Shown: positions 37,901 to 48,864 of the stretch, piece by piece
How positions within the stretch are numbered: the stretch's first letter is position 1
How the letters are laid out: the number at the start of each line of letters is the position of its first letter
NCBI GenBank assembly: GCA_963854735.1
Contig: OY978106.1
Span: 372,001-436,000 of the forward strand
Source: Marvania coccoides
Taxonomy: Eukaryota > Chlorophyta > Trebouxiophyceae > Chlorellales > Chlorellaceae
Direction of reading: 5' to 3'
DNA length: 64,000 bases
Notes under the pieces: generated by a model
Databases searched by the model: none
The model's input: only the letters and a program-made list of their open reading frames with translations
Told to the model about the DNA's origin: nothing
Position numbers and translations under genes: made by a program

Positions 37901-39443
37901 CTGTGGATTATTGAGTGCACACACCACCTCCCCGTCGTCTTCCATCATTCCAGCAGCCGCGCATTGCTGCTCTTCGCTCCCATCAAAAAATCCGCCGCCG
38001 CGAGGGACTTCCATGCCGAATAGACCCCCCCGCATCATTCCCACAGCTACCGCAGTGGTGGGACTGCTTTTAGAGTCCACCAGCTTGGATTTCCAAGGGT
38101 TAGCCCAGCGCTGAGAGGCAGCTCTGGCTGCTGTGTCGGCAGTTTCCTCAGTGCCAGGAAAAGTGCCGCCAACCAAGTCGACAGGGCCTAGAAACGTGCA
38201 GGAAGAGGCAAAACATTCAGCATTATAATTTCCCATACTTGCTACGAATATTTTGTACAGTTAAAGGGAAAATATGGAATACTATAACGACGAAAACATA
38301 AAAAAAAAAAAAACTTACCTCCAGTTTCTGGATAAGCGGCCAGGGGCGGGGCGTCGAAGCGCTTGCTCCACAGCTCCCATCCATTTTCTGGGTCGAATCG
38401 ACGCAGCAGGTGTCCGCTGCCCACCAGCAACCGCAGCTGCTCTTCTCCTGCATTAGGAAGCGGAAAAGCATTTTTATTTTATTTGCTTTATGTAAAGCGA
38501 ATAAGGTATAACATTGAAATGGAGAGTATAAAAAAATATATGTAGGAACAGCACCAACTCACTTTTTCTGCCATCCGCTGCCCCAACTCCGCTTTTTCCG
38601 CTGCGATGCACCGCCAACGAAGAAAGTCGCTGCAGGCGCGCCCAAGACACGTTCCACTGCTCCCCAAATGCAGGGTGCACGGCTCGAATCACGTAATCTT
38701 TTCTTCCGATTGCCAAAACTGCCGTATCACCTTTCCCACCCTCCCCGCCATTTAAGAAAAATTCGGGGTTTGCTAACAGGTCGGAGACTTCCTCCTCGCT
38801 GCCCCTCAGCGTGCGCAGCAGCGCCCCGCGGCGGGCATCCAGAATAAACACGCTGGTCTGCTGCGAGCCCAGCACTAAGGAGCCATCAGGAGTTGGGGCC
38901 GGCGAAATTTCTACCAGGTCAGGAACGCCAACAGGGAGCTTCTCAATGCGAGGGGGGCCCGAGGGCTGGGGTCTGTAGACGTACAGGCTGCCGTCCGTGC
39001 CCGGAAAGATGCCCTCTTTGGGCAGCGGAAGGTCGACATCTGGGGTTGATGGGCGCCCAGAGGTGACCAAAGGGGAGCCGGTGTCGAAGGTCCACAGCAC
39101 ATCGCCGGTATCCTGGTCTAGAGAAACCAGGTGGCCGTTGGCTAAGCTGACCAGGAGCTGGCGTGGCTGAGCTCTGCATTTTTGAAAAGAATAAAGATGA
39201 GATGAGAAATATTGAGAGGGTTAAGGGGGGACTTGAAGGCCCAAGGGGTGAGGAGGTCGTTGGTGGAGATTAATTAAAATTTTAGGGAGGGAACACTTGC
39301 CGTGAGGAAGCCAGAGGAGCGAGCTGAGAGCTTGGCACAGTGGGCTCTGTGGCCTTGATGCCACTCCCTCCGCCGACCTGATCAGCGGTCGCGCATGCCA
39401 GCAAAAGTGTTAGACAGCATAAAGTCACTGCTTGAGTCCTCAT
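34986..39443 (-). CDS. IRE1: IRE1 kinase/endoribonuclease with C-terminal CCCH zinc-finger pair
   Basis: Six exons (39443-39301, 39173-38563, 38447-38319, 38187-36308, 36194-36056, 35767-34986) give 1,227 residues. A signal peptide (MRTQAVTLCCLTLLLACATA) leads into a beta-propeller luminal part (QLLVSLANGHLVSLDQDTG, DVLWTFDTGSPL). A membrane span lies near residues 527-550. The kinase (about 645-905) has VAVKRLL, HRDLKPHN and KLSDMGLSKRL; the SDMG form is plant-like. The KEN ribonuclease has YRRYDFSSLRDLLRVVRNKH with the catalytic Asn and His in place. After a linker come two C-x8-C-x5-C-x3-H fingers (CDFFVKTGHCRFGEGCRFDH and CQFFERNGDCKFGAACRFDH), which are RNA-binding in other proteins. IRE1 senses ER stress and splices a transcription-factor mRNA. 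Intron 1 has a GC donor. Confidence 0.93.
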
Positions 39444-39775
39444 TGGTCCAGCATTGCGTCTGCCTTTGACGATTTAGTGCTTGAGATTGAGCATTTTGTT
39501 AATTTAATGAGTCCAGGGCACTCGTTATCGTGTATACATGTCAGAAAATGGAAATTGAAATTGAAAACAAAAATGGGGTGTGCCGAATTGCTCGCATTGC
39601 CGCAAGATGGCTTTTCCAACGCGCTTTCATTCTATCACCTGGGCTAGCCTGGCATTATAATTAGAATTCCAACACAATTCACCTCAATAATCAACATGTT
39701 GGCGCTGCTAGAGCCTCTCGATTCATAAAAATAAAATTAATTCCGTTGCATTTTGAAAATTTTCGAGTACCTGGC
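39444..39775. promoter_or_regulatory. Divergent promoter region
   Basis: The spacer separates the divergent IRE1 and RAD18 starts. I looked for an ER-stress element of CCAAT...CCACG form and saw none that I could defend. Confidence 0.3.
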
Positions 39776-41964
39776 ATGGCCGAGGAGGAATTTTCAGTCG
39801 ATATTGAAGGCGGCGATATCCTCAGGCTCCTAGACAGCGCAGCTCGATGCTCAATCTGCGGCTCGATCTTTGACGCTCCCCTGTTTTTGCGAACTTGCGG
39901 CCATTCGTGTAAGCTTCAATCCCTTAAACCCCCCAAGGTGTACCCACTTCGTCACCTTCACCCATTTCTCTTCCATCCGCAGTCTGTTCGGCGTGCATCC
40001 GCCAAAATTTAGACTTTCAAGAAAAGACGGGGGCGCCGCAATGCCCCTCCTGCCGCTCCCCCTGCGACGCGCGCGACCTGCAGCCAAACGTGACACTTCG
40101 GGAGGTCACAGAGCGCTTCTCCGCCGCCCGCCCGCACCTCCTGCAGCTTCTAGAGCTCCGCCGCAGCCCACCGCCCCCGCCACCGCCGCCAGCAGCAAAC
40201 CCTGCCCCCAGGGTGGGATCCAAACGCAAAGCGGCACTCCTCCAGGTACCTCCAGCATCAGCATCCACAGGAGCGCCTTACCGGCGGTCCATGCGGCGCT
40301 CGAGCGCAGGCAGGCAAGCTGAAGCTGCTGCCGCCGCCGCTAGTGTCGCTGAGGACCCAACAAACGAGGCTGGGCCGAGCAGCGGGCGGAGACAAAGCGC
40401 GCGGGTGCCGCAGGGCAGGGCACCCAGTGGAGGGAGGAGCAGCGGCGGGCGGGGCGGTGAAAAAGGAGGAAAGGGCAATAAATTAGCTGCTGCTGACACA
40501 GATTCGGATTTCTGCGTGATGGTGGGCGGCAGCGGCTCTGAAGGGGATGAGGCGGTAGCAGAGGAGCAGAGGCAGAGCTCTGGGGAGGAGTTTGACGCGC
40601 GGGAGGCCGAGGAAGAGGACGATGGGGGCTGGGGCGATAATTCAGAGGAGGAGGAAGAAAGGCCAACGAAAAAAGCGCGGGTACAGTCGCAACCGAAGCA
40701 GAGGGGGTCGTTAGGGGGGAGGACAAACGACGGCGCAGCAGCAGCAGCAGCAGCAGCAGCGGGAGGCTTAAAGGACGGCAAGAGCGGCGGAGGAGCAGCG
40801 TTGGCTGGGTTTGTGGAGTGTCCCATCTGCAGCAAGTCCGTGCCTTCGTTTTACATCAACTCCCACGTGGACCAGTGCCTCAACGGCGGCGGGGGTGGCG
40901 GAGCGGGAGCCAGCAACAGCAACGCTGCTGCAGGGCCCTCAGGAGCGGCAGCGGCGGGACTTCAGTTTGGTGGCAGTGGGAGGGGCACCAGCGCGAGTGA
41001 TGACGCAGGAAAGCAGCAGAGAGATGAGATGCAGTCGCCGGCGCTGTTTGCGGCTCTGGCGGCGCCCCCTCGCCTGGTGCCGACGCTGGCGACCGAAAAG
41101 TCGCTGCGGGTGTCGCTGAAAAAGTACGGGCTGTCTACCGAAGGAAAAAAATTTGAATTGCTTGACCGGTACAACCGCTTCCGGCTGGCGGTGGCCACCG
41201 CCAACGACCGGCAGGAGCGCACCACGCACGCCAAGCTGGCGCAGCGGGTCTTAGCGCAGGAGCGCCAGCGGGCGGCCGCCACGCTGCTGGGGGGCGGCGG
41301 CGGCGGCGGGGGAGGGGGCCACAGCAACCATGCAAACCACAGCAATAGCAGGGCGGTGGAAAGAGGGGCAGCAGCAGCGCAGAGAACGTCGATTGTCGAT
41401 TTGGTGGACTCTGCTCCGGCATTGCCAAATGGGGGCGGGAGCGGTGGCGGGAGGAAGAAAGCAGGTAAATCTGCAGCGGTGGGTGCTGAAGCCGGAGGCG
41501 TGGTCGTGGGATCCAGCTTCAAGGCGCTTATTGCGGCCACAAGAGCCAGAGATGCAGCGAGGCGGGCAGCCAAAGCGGCAGCAGCGCAGCAGGAAGAGAA
41601 AGGGAGGGAGGGTGCAGATGACGAGGGGGAGAGTGCTGGTACGAACCCTACGCAGCCACAGCAGCATGAGGAAGAAGAAGAAAAAGAAAAAGAGAAAAAA
41701 GTGAAGGAGCAGCAGCGGCAAGTGCAGCACGAGCTGTTGGAACAGGAGCAGGAGCAGTTCCACCCCAACAGCTCTCAAGGAGGAGGAGGAGGAGACGCCG
41801 CAGGGGCGCTGCAGCCGCCGAGGTGTGGCAGCAGTGGCGGTGCAGCGGCGTCGGCGTTGCCTGCTGCGGCAGAGAAGACGAGCGAGGAGGTGGTTGCTGC
41901 TGAGCTGCGTGCTGCTGCAGAGATGATGGCAGGCGACTCGGGGGATGATGACGACAACTGGTAG
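39776..41964 (+). CDS. RAD18: RAD18-like E3 ubiquitin ligase
   Basis: Two exons (39776-39908 and 39983-41964) give 704 residues. The RING finger at residues 25-65 reads CSICGSIF...LRTCGHSFCSACIRQ...CPSCRSPC. A UBZ4 zinc finger (CPICSKSVPSFYINSHVDQC) lies near residue 285. A SAP domain (RVSLKKYGLSTEGKKFELLDRY) follows. This order is the RAD18 architecture: with RAD6 it monoubiquitinates PCNA at stalled forks. Between and after the domains are long low-complexity stretches of Ala, Gly, Ser and Gln/Glu, so the protein is longer than animal RAD18. The first ATG in frame could be 39746, adding ten residues, but the 39776 ATG begins the conserved part. Confidence 0.92.
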
Positions 41965-42308
41965 AACGCCTGCTGCGTGTTTCCTTCTCGCTTGACAGAC
42001 CATATAACTCCTCTAATATTTTGAACTGATACTGTGACAAAAGCCTCTCTGTATTTGATTCATTACAAGGCATATGCTGCATCAGCGTAGTAAACAAAAA
42101 AATTGGAAAGAGCTGTGTAGACAGCACACAGCAAAATGAAAAGAAAAAATTGCGCTGCCAAAAACTGAATAAGAAAAAATTAGCGGAGGAAACAAAACAA
42201 GACAACGTGGGTTCATAAAACAAACCCTAGAGCTCATTAGGAAGAATAGCAGCTCAGCTGAGACGTGGTTTGCAGCTGTCCTCACAAAACTAGAAGAAAC
42301 GAAAACCA
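41965..42308. other. Convergent 3' spacer
   Basis: The spacer between converging RAD18 and the acidic membrane protein gene. Nothing is recognised. Confidence 0.3.
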
Positions 42309-45300
42309 CTAAGAGTTGCTAGGTTGAAGGCGCCCGCCAACGGTGGTAGGCCCGCCTTTGTGCCGCAACCTCCCTTCGCCGTGGGAGCCCCTGGAGGAGG
42401 GGATGGCGGCCAGCAGCCTGCGCCGCCTGGAGCCCTTTCCGGTTGTGGGCCGCCGCTTGCCCTTTACTCGCTTTAGTCCATCTCTGCTGCTGCTGCTGAC
42501 ACCGCTGCTGCGACTCTCAGGCCTCTGCTTCCCCACCTTCCCTTTGGAGGATGAAGCGGTGACTGCTTCCTCATCTACGTCACCAGCCGCCGCCTCCTCA
42601 TCTGCATCACCAGCCACCGCTGATTTTTTGCTGCTGCCGCTGATAGGCTTTTCGTCCCCCTCCTCCGCTGCCTCCGCCGCCGCGCTGTCTTTTGTGGAAG
42701 ACGCCACGGCCTTGGATGCAGCAGGCAGAGCAATGCCAGCTTTCTTAGACGACGACGAAGAAGACGAGTTTGCTAACGGCTCTTCTTCATCCTCCTCGCC
42801 GCCATCGCTGCGTTTGCCCTTTGCGCCGCCGGAGCCGCTGCGCCCCTCCTCCAACTCCGCTTTCTCCCCTGCGCCCTCTCTCCCATCGCCCTTCACGCTG
42901 CCAGATCGGCGGTGGGGCGACTCGGTTGTTTCGGCTGAAGAAGAAGAAACACCTGACTTTCCACCAGTGGTGGAGTTACTGACAGCGTCTCTCGTGGGCT
43001 TTGCCTTTGCAGAAGTAGTAGTAGCCGCAGAAGACGAGGTAGTGTTTGACGTCTGGTTGGCCGGTGCAGGCGCCGGCGCTGGCCTAGGGGCGGGCGGGGG
43101 AGGCGCTGGCGCTGGGGCAGGGACGGGGGAAGGCTTGACAGCTGCCGCAGCTAACCCGTCGTCCTCCTGTTGGGCGGCAGTGCCAGCAGCAGGCTGCTGC
43201 TGGTGGCGCTCCCTGGGGCGTATGGCTCCGCTGCGCTGGCTCACTCGCTGGGCCTGCGAAGACCCAGCAGTAGCTCCGCTGCTAGGCTGCTGCTCCTCTT
43301 CCTTCTGACCATCCTTGCCTTCGATGTTCTGCTCCTCTTCTTCAGTCGCTGCACCACCATCGTCGCCACCGTCTTCCTTGGCGCCCTGAGGCACAGCGCC
43401 CGAATCCGCCTCCTCGGCTTCGGCATCGTAGTCCTTCGAGACAGCCCCCTTGGCAGCCGCAGCAGCTGAGCTGGCAGATACCCCGCCCTGCCGCTGCAGC
43501 GAAGGCCTGGTGGCGGCACCAGCAGCTGGTTTCTCAACCGCCGCTGGCGGCTCCTCGCTTTCTTCTTCGTGCCCTTCTACATCGTAGTCCCTGGAGGAAG
43601 AGGCAGCGCCCTTGGCGGCGGTGCTCACCGTGGCTGAAGCACCACTGCCGCTGCGCTGCCGAGCCACACCAAGCTTCGTGGCGGTGCTGGTTGGAGAAGA
43701 CGGTTCCTGCTCTTCCTCATCACGATCGCCCCCTTCCGCTTCTGCTGCATCGTAATCCCTGGAAGAAGGCTTTGCTGCTGCTGCAGTTTCCGCTCCTTCT
43801 TGCGGGCGCTGAGCGCCTTGCTGCACGCCCACCTTGGCAGAAGTGTCAGGCGAAGTCAGTTCCTTCTCCTTCTCTTCATCCGCATCGTATTCCTTCGAAG
43901 TATCGCCCTTGGCGACACCGGCAGCAGCACCGCCGGCGACAACCGCCGGCTTGCTAACCTGCCGATGCACGCCTCCAGGCGCGGGAGTAGCGACGCCCTC
44001 GGTGTCTTCTTCGAAGTGGTAGTCCTCCCCGGGGTCGCCTTCTACCTGGGACCCAGGATCGAATGAATTTTCATTCACTGAATCCCACACCGGAAACTTG
44101 GCCGAAGGGAGACTGCCCTTCGGGTGAGCAGTACCCCCAGCACCGCCGCTGCGCTGCTGCTGGGTAGTGTTCGCGGAGCCGACGCCCGTGCGCGCTCTGG
44201 GGCCTTCATCGGAAGAAAGTTCATCAGAGTTTTCTTGTGCGTCGGCAGAATCGATTTCAGAGGAAGACAGGCGGTCGGTGGCGGCGCGCAAGGCGGCGTC
44301 GCCGTCGCCAGCTCGATAGCCGATGCGGCTGCCAGCGCTGCCGCCGACGGGGCGGACGAGGCCGCCTGCGGGGCGGGTGGTGGCGGCGCCTTGGGTGAGA
44401 CTGGGGGAGGGCAGGTCGCCTGCAAGGAAATAGAGAGGAGGAAAATGGGGGGAAATGCCGTCACATGAAATTGCATTCGAGCTTGAAAGGAAGGACTTGT
44501 AAAACAATAATGTAAAAAATTAGCGAACTGGAAGATAACAAAGTGGTGGGCTAGAGAACAGAATCAAATCGGCAAATTTGGAGTGCTCAACAACTAATAA
44601 TAAATATAAACGACCCTTCCGAGCTACACAGTAGAAAAAGAGAATCAATCACGGGAGTCTCATTCTCACCTTTGCTTCCCAGCCTAGAGCCTGCCGCTCC
44701 CGGCCGCAGGGACGCCCCCTTAGCAACTCCGCTTCTGATATTTCCGCCCTGGCGCCTCACGCCCAGCTCCTCCTCCTCGCCCTCCGCAGCCGCAGCCACA
44801 TCCTCCCCGTCCCAGTCCCTCCCGCCGCTCTGCCGCAGCCCCTCCAGCCCTGCATCGTCATAGTCAGTCTCCGCATCCGCCCCCGCCCCCGTTTTCTCGA
44901 CTCCGCCCTTCTCAGCGTCGTAATCGTCCACATCGGCGGTGTAGTCCTCGTCTTCCGCGCCCTCTCCAACGCGCTTGAGGGCCACGAACGAGCCATCGCC
45001 TTCAATGTCTTTCTCCGCTGCCTCGGCTTGGTTTTCGCCTTGCCAGCCTCTAGACACGCTCTTCTCGCCCTGGTAATCGTAGTCGTAATCGCCAGCGTCA
45101 CCGGGGTCACCTCCCCTACGGGTCGGCTGCTGAGGACGCGCCCTGCGACGCCGCTTGACCCCGCCGCTGCCTGTCCCGCTCTGCCGGCTCTCCGCTTTTG
45201 TCTCCTCTTCTTCAACCGTGTAATCATCCTCCGCCACTGCCACAGCAGCCTTCGCAGTGGCCGCGACACCCCCAGCCCTCACCACGCCCCTAGGGAGCTG

Positions 45301-47213
45301 CGAATAGTCGTCAGCATCGTTTTCGTCCTCGGTATCTGCAGCGTCTACTCGTCCTCTGATCGAGGAGGCCACGCCGGGCCGGAGGGTGGTGCCTGCCCGC
45401 GCGCGTCCCGCAATCCCCAAGGGCTTGGGCTCGACAGCCACGGGATTAGCGCGCGTGGACAGCGCTTCTTCACCACCATCGTCCTCGGTGGGCAGATAAT
45501 CGTCAGAGTCGCCCTCAGTCGCCGCGCCTTGGCCCACAGTCGGCCGAGAAGTGGCTCCCGCGGTCTGGGTCGCAGACTGACGCACCTTGGTCGTCACCTC
45601 ATCACCGTCATCGTCAGCTACAGGTAGGTAGTCGTCGTTGGCAGGTTGTTGACGGGTGGTTGAAGATGAAGCGGCTGCAGTGGTCCGAACGTCCTCCTCG
45701 TCGTCCAGCTCATCCCTCTCCAGCATCGCGCCGCGGGGGCGAGGGCTGCTGCTCACGGTGGACGACCGGTGGGCCGTCTGAGCGGTGGAGGCACCGCCGG
45801 TGCCAATGCGGGTTGAAGAAGAAGCTGCCGAGAAACTGTCATCGCGCTGTCTGGTGGCAGTGCTTCCCTCATGGGGGCTCCACTCGTCGTCGTCTTCAGC
45901 CGCGGTAGAGGTGCTGAAAAACGGAAAGAAACGAACCACGTGAGTAAAAAAACCACAGACATTCAAAATTATAAAGCCATTTGTTGCAATAATTAAATAA
46001 AAACGTGTATAATAACGTGTCATGATCGTATTCACACCTGGCGAAGGCGCTAGAGGGCTTATCAGCGGTCAGCGTAGAAGTCACTCCCCCGCTCTTGCCC
46101 GCTTGACCTCCTGGCAGCCCCCCCGCCTGCCGCAACTGCTGCATCATCGCCTCTCTGGAGGACATGGCGTCACCCACCGCCGTTGCCGTATGGTCGCTGC
46201 CGGTTCTGCTCTTGGAAACACCGGCAGCAGCAGAGACGCCGCTTAGAGAATTGCCATCCAGAAATTCGCCCAATTCATCTCCACTGCCTGCAACGCCCTC
46301 CACCTGCGTGGCAGCTTCCAGATCCTTCCTTTCTGTCTCAGACACGAAGTCCTCCGCTGCGGTGGACAGGCGCGAGGCGCTCGAGGCGCTGCCAGCGGGA
46401 AGATTTGAGGCTGCAGCAGCTGCTGAATTAGAAGAAAAACGAGAGGTGGCAGTCTGGGGCATGCCCACGCGCTGCTGCTGCCGAGCAGATGGCAGATCGT
46501 CAGAGGCAAAGCCGTCTCTGCTGCTGCTTTGCACGCCGGCCCCTGTGAGGTGACGCTCACGGCCGCTGCTCCTACTGCCTGACAAACCGGAGGTCATGGC
46601 AATGAAGAGGAAGATGGCCACCGAAATGACGAGGAACTGTAGGCAGTTGAAGAATTTTTGGTTAGTGGCTGTGTGAGAAAGTGAAGAGCGGGCTGTGAAA
46701 GGAAAAATAAAATAAGGAATGGTGGCTCACAGTGCGTCCTTTGCCGCCGAGGGCCGCCAATCGGCTGGCGCGTGATCTGGGGGAGAAGGGAGGGCCATAG
46801 CCAAGGGGAGGCTGCGAAAAACAGAGAGAAAGAGATTAGAAGTGATCATACATGAGGCGAAAAGCTACAGAATGTGTGGGCAGTGAGGAGTGATCACGAG
46901 CGATGGCTTACCGTGTAGTACGAAGAGCTGCTCCTAGCTCCAGACTCGCCCCAACCTGTGTCGCCCCAGTCCTGCTACGAGCGATGAAAAACAATGTTAG
47001 CTTGTGTGCCACCAATTCAGACATGCAACCACCCCGGCAACGACTCACATTCGTGCCCCAGTTATCATCGCCTGAGTGTTGGCTCAAAAGTGGCTCTCTG
47101 GCGCGAACTGGCGCCGAAGCTTCACCACTTCCATGGCGAGTTGCTCCTAGGGCCAGCGGGCCGCCTCTCCTCCCTCCGCGCCGCCCTCCTCTTTTTGAGG
47201 GTGTGTCAGCCAT
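42309..47213 (-). CDS. Large acidic type II membrane protein with Tyr-rich repeats
   Basis: Six exons (47213-47049, 46971-46912, 46811-46731, 46636-46038, 45913-44670, 44419-42309) join in phase to 1,419 residues. A basic, Gly/Arg-rich N-terminus of about 100 residues precedes one membrane segment (FLVISVAIFLFIAM), so the rest should lie in the lumen or outside. That part is low complexity: Ser/Ala/Gly plus Asp/Glu, with recurring acidic tyrosine motifs (DDYLP, DYDYDYQ, EDYTADVDDYDAE, KDYDAE). The second half has an imperfect repeat of about 45-50 residues, each with SKDYDAE or SSRDYDV-like cores. No enzyme domain is seen. It could be a wall, scale or matrix protein. Acidic tyrosines outside the cell can be sulfated; that is inference. 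Confidence 0.75.
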
Positions 47214-47544
47214 CCCCTCTGGCAAAATGCACCACCAGTTGCCTGTTCAGCGCGGCGCACAATCAAAATGTTATTCAAAAGCCTAACAGTTTAGAAACGC
47301 GCCGTTGTTTTCACTTCACTTTGCTTCTTGTTTATACAAATCAAATGAATATAGTTGTTGCGGTCTGTGGAGTGAGATTTTTTTTGAATTATAAAATTTG
47401 CAGGAAGCGCGCGAATCGTTTTTCCCCAAGTGAATGAGCTCCAATACGCAATGCCGATTGACTTTAATATTGCCATCAACACTCAACTGCACCGCATGGC
47501 CACGTCACAGAGAGATTTGTTTTGTTTGATCACATCCCAACCAA
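47214..47544. promoter_or_regulatory. Divergent promoter region
   Basis: The spacer separates two divergent membrane-protein genes. No specific motif is seen. Confidence 0.25.
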
Positions 47545-48607
47545 ATGACAGTGCCCTCAGACGCGCCCCTCGCCGACTCTGAACCAGGATCGTTGAACAA
47601 GACCCTCTTCACCCTCATCGCCCTCTCTCTTATCCCCGCCCTCGTCCGAGCGATCGCCATCCGAACCTCCTCTTTTTCGCTCCGCTCTCGCTTTGCCAGC
47701 ACTGCTGCCTCTCACAGACAGTCAAAAAACAAACGCCATACTGCCACCCATCCAGCTCCCCCGTCTACCCCACGCTATGGCCTTGCCCTGGGAGAAGCGG
47801 ACGAAATTAGCGACGAGGAGGAAGCAGTCGACGATTTAACCGCCAGAGAGCTCCGCCGTTTAGAAGGAAAGTGTGAAAAAAACTATTTATATTATTTAAA
47901 AAAATATTAAAAAAAGGGGGTCTAATGACATTACAAATTCTTATACCTCTATCATTCAGAATGGATTTTTTTTCTTTCTTTCTAGAGTTTCTCCGGAACT
48001 TTTATTTTTTGCAGCCTCCTCTGAGTTTCGAGCGTGGGCCCGCAGCAAAGCCCTCAACTCCCGTGACCTGGAGGCCACCTCCCTGCGCCTCAACCTCTAC
48101 CGCCGCCTCCGCCAACTCCACCCCTCGAGCTTCTTTCTACTGTGCAACGCCGATGCACTGCAAGGCTACGAAAGCGTTGACCCTGGAACACTCACATCCA
48201 CTATAGAGTACTGCCTTTCTAGTGGAATTAATTCCGCTGTAGTTACGCTCGCCGTCTGGATTGCTATAACAGCAGGAGCATCGTTAGCTTCCTGGCTCAG
48301 CTGGGCGGCGGTGTTTTGGACTTGTTGCCTCCGTTTTTGGCTGTCTGGGCGGCCTTCTGGGGGTGTCTATTGTGGAGCGTGGTATGAAGACTTAGAATGG
48401 GGCCACCGAGCATCGGCAGCTCGGTGCATGGCGGCTCAGGCACTGGAAACTTTCTTTTTTGTCGGGACGCTGGGAGCCGGGGCGGCTGTGTCGCTGGCGA
48501 TGCGGCTGAAGGGCGAGCAGTCCGTGGGGGAAAAACTGGCGGCGGTGAAGGTGGTGCTGGAGAAGAAAGTGCGGTTGGATAACTATTACAGAAGGAATGA
48601 AATGTGA
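47545..48607 (+). CDS. Predicted multi-pass membrane protein of unknown family
   Basis: Two exons (47545-47872 and 48015-48607) give 306 residues. The join uses the donor AAGT|GTGAAA, which is the only one that keeps the frame. A hydrophobic helix (LFTLIALSLIPALVRAIAI) lies near residue 20, followed by a basic and an acidic linker. A Leu/Arg-rich soluble stretch (LRLNLYRRLRQLHPSSFFLL) precedes two or three further hydrophobic segments (AVVTLAVWIAITAGASLASW, ALETFFFVGTLGAGAAVSLA). The C-terminus is basic and amphipathic. I do not recognise the family. Codon use and GC content match neighbouring real genes. Confidence 0.65.
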
Positions 48608-48864
48608 GTGATTGAACAACCCCGGTTGTGCAACACGTTTGAAATGCGTAGCGTACGTTTCCATTGGCACATGCTATGGGTCGTCACCATTGCGTGCTAT
48701 TCTAACGAGTTTTACATTGCTTGCCCATTGGGGGTAGGCTCTTCTCGAGTGGTTGAAAATGCTTGCTGCCTTGTCTGTTGTCGTTGCAAATAATATTTAA
48801 ATCAATGAAAAAACCGAAAAATTGAGTATCCATAGCGTATTCATCATTCATTCATTTCCCCAGA

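Noticed and set aside
39296..39300. GT donor four bases inside the GC donor of IRE1 intron 1
   Set aside because: Using it shifts the frame away from the beta-propeller sequence; the GC donor keeps it.
40962..41768. Minus-strand ORF opposite RAD18
   Set aside because: Ser/Cys/Phe-rich low complexity mirrored from the RAD18 linker; no start context or domain.
42343..43308. Plus-strand ORF of 321 residues opposite the acidic repeat gene
   Set aside because: Shadow of low-complexity coding DNA on the minus strand, which has in-phase exons and a membrane segment.
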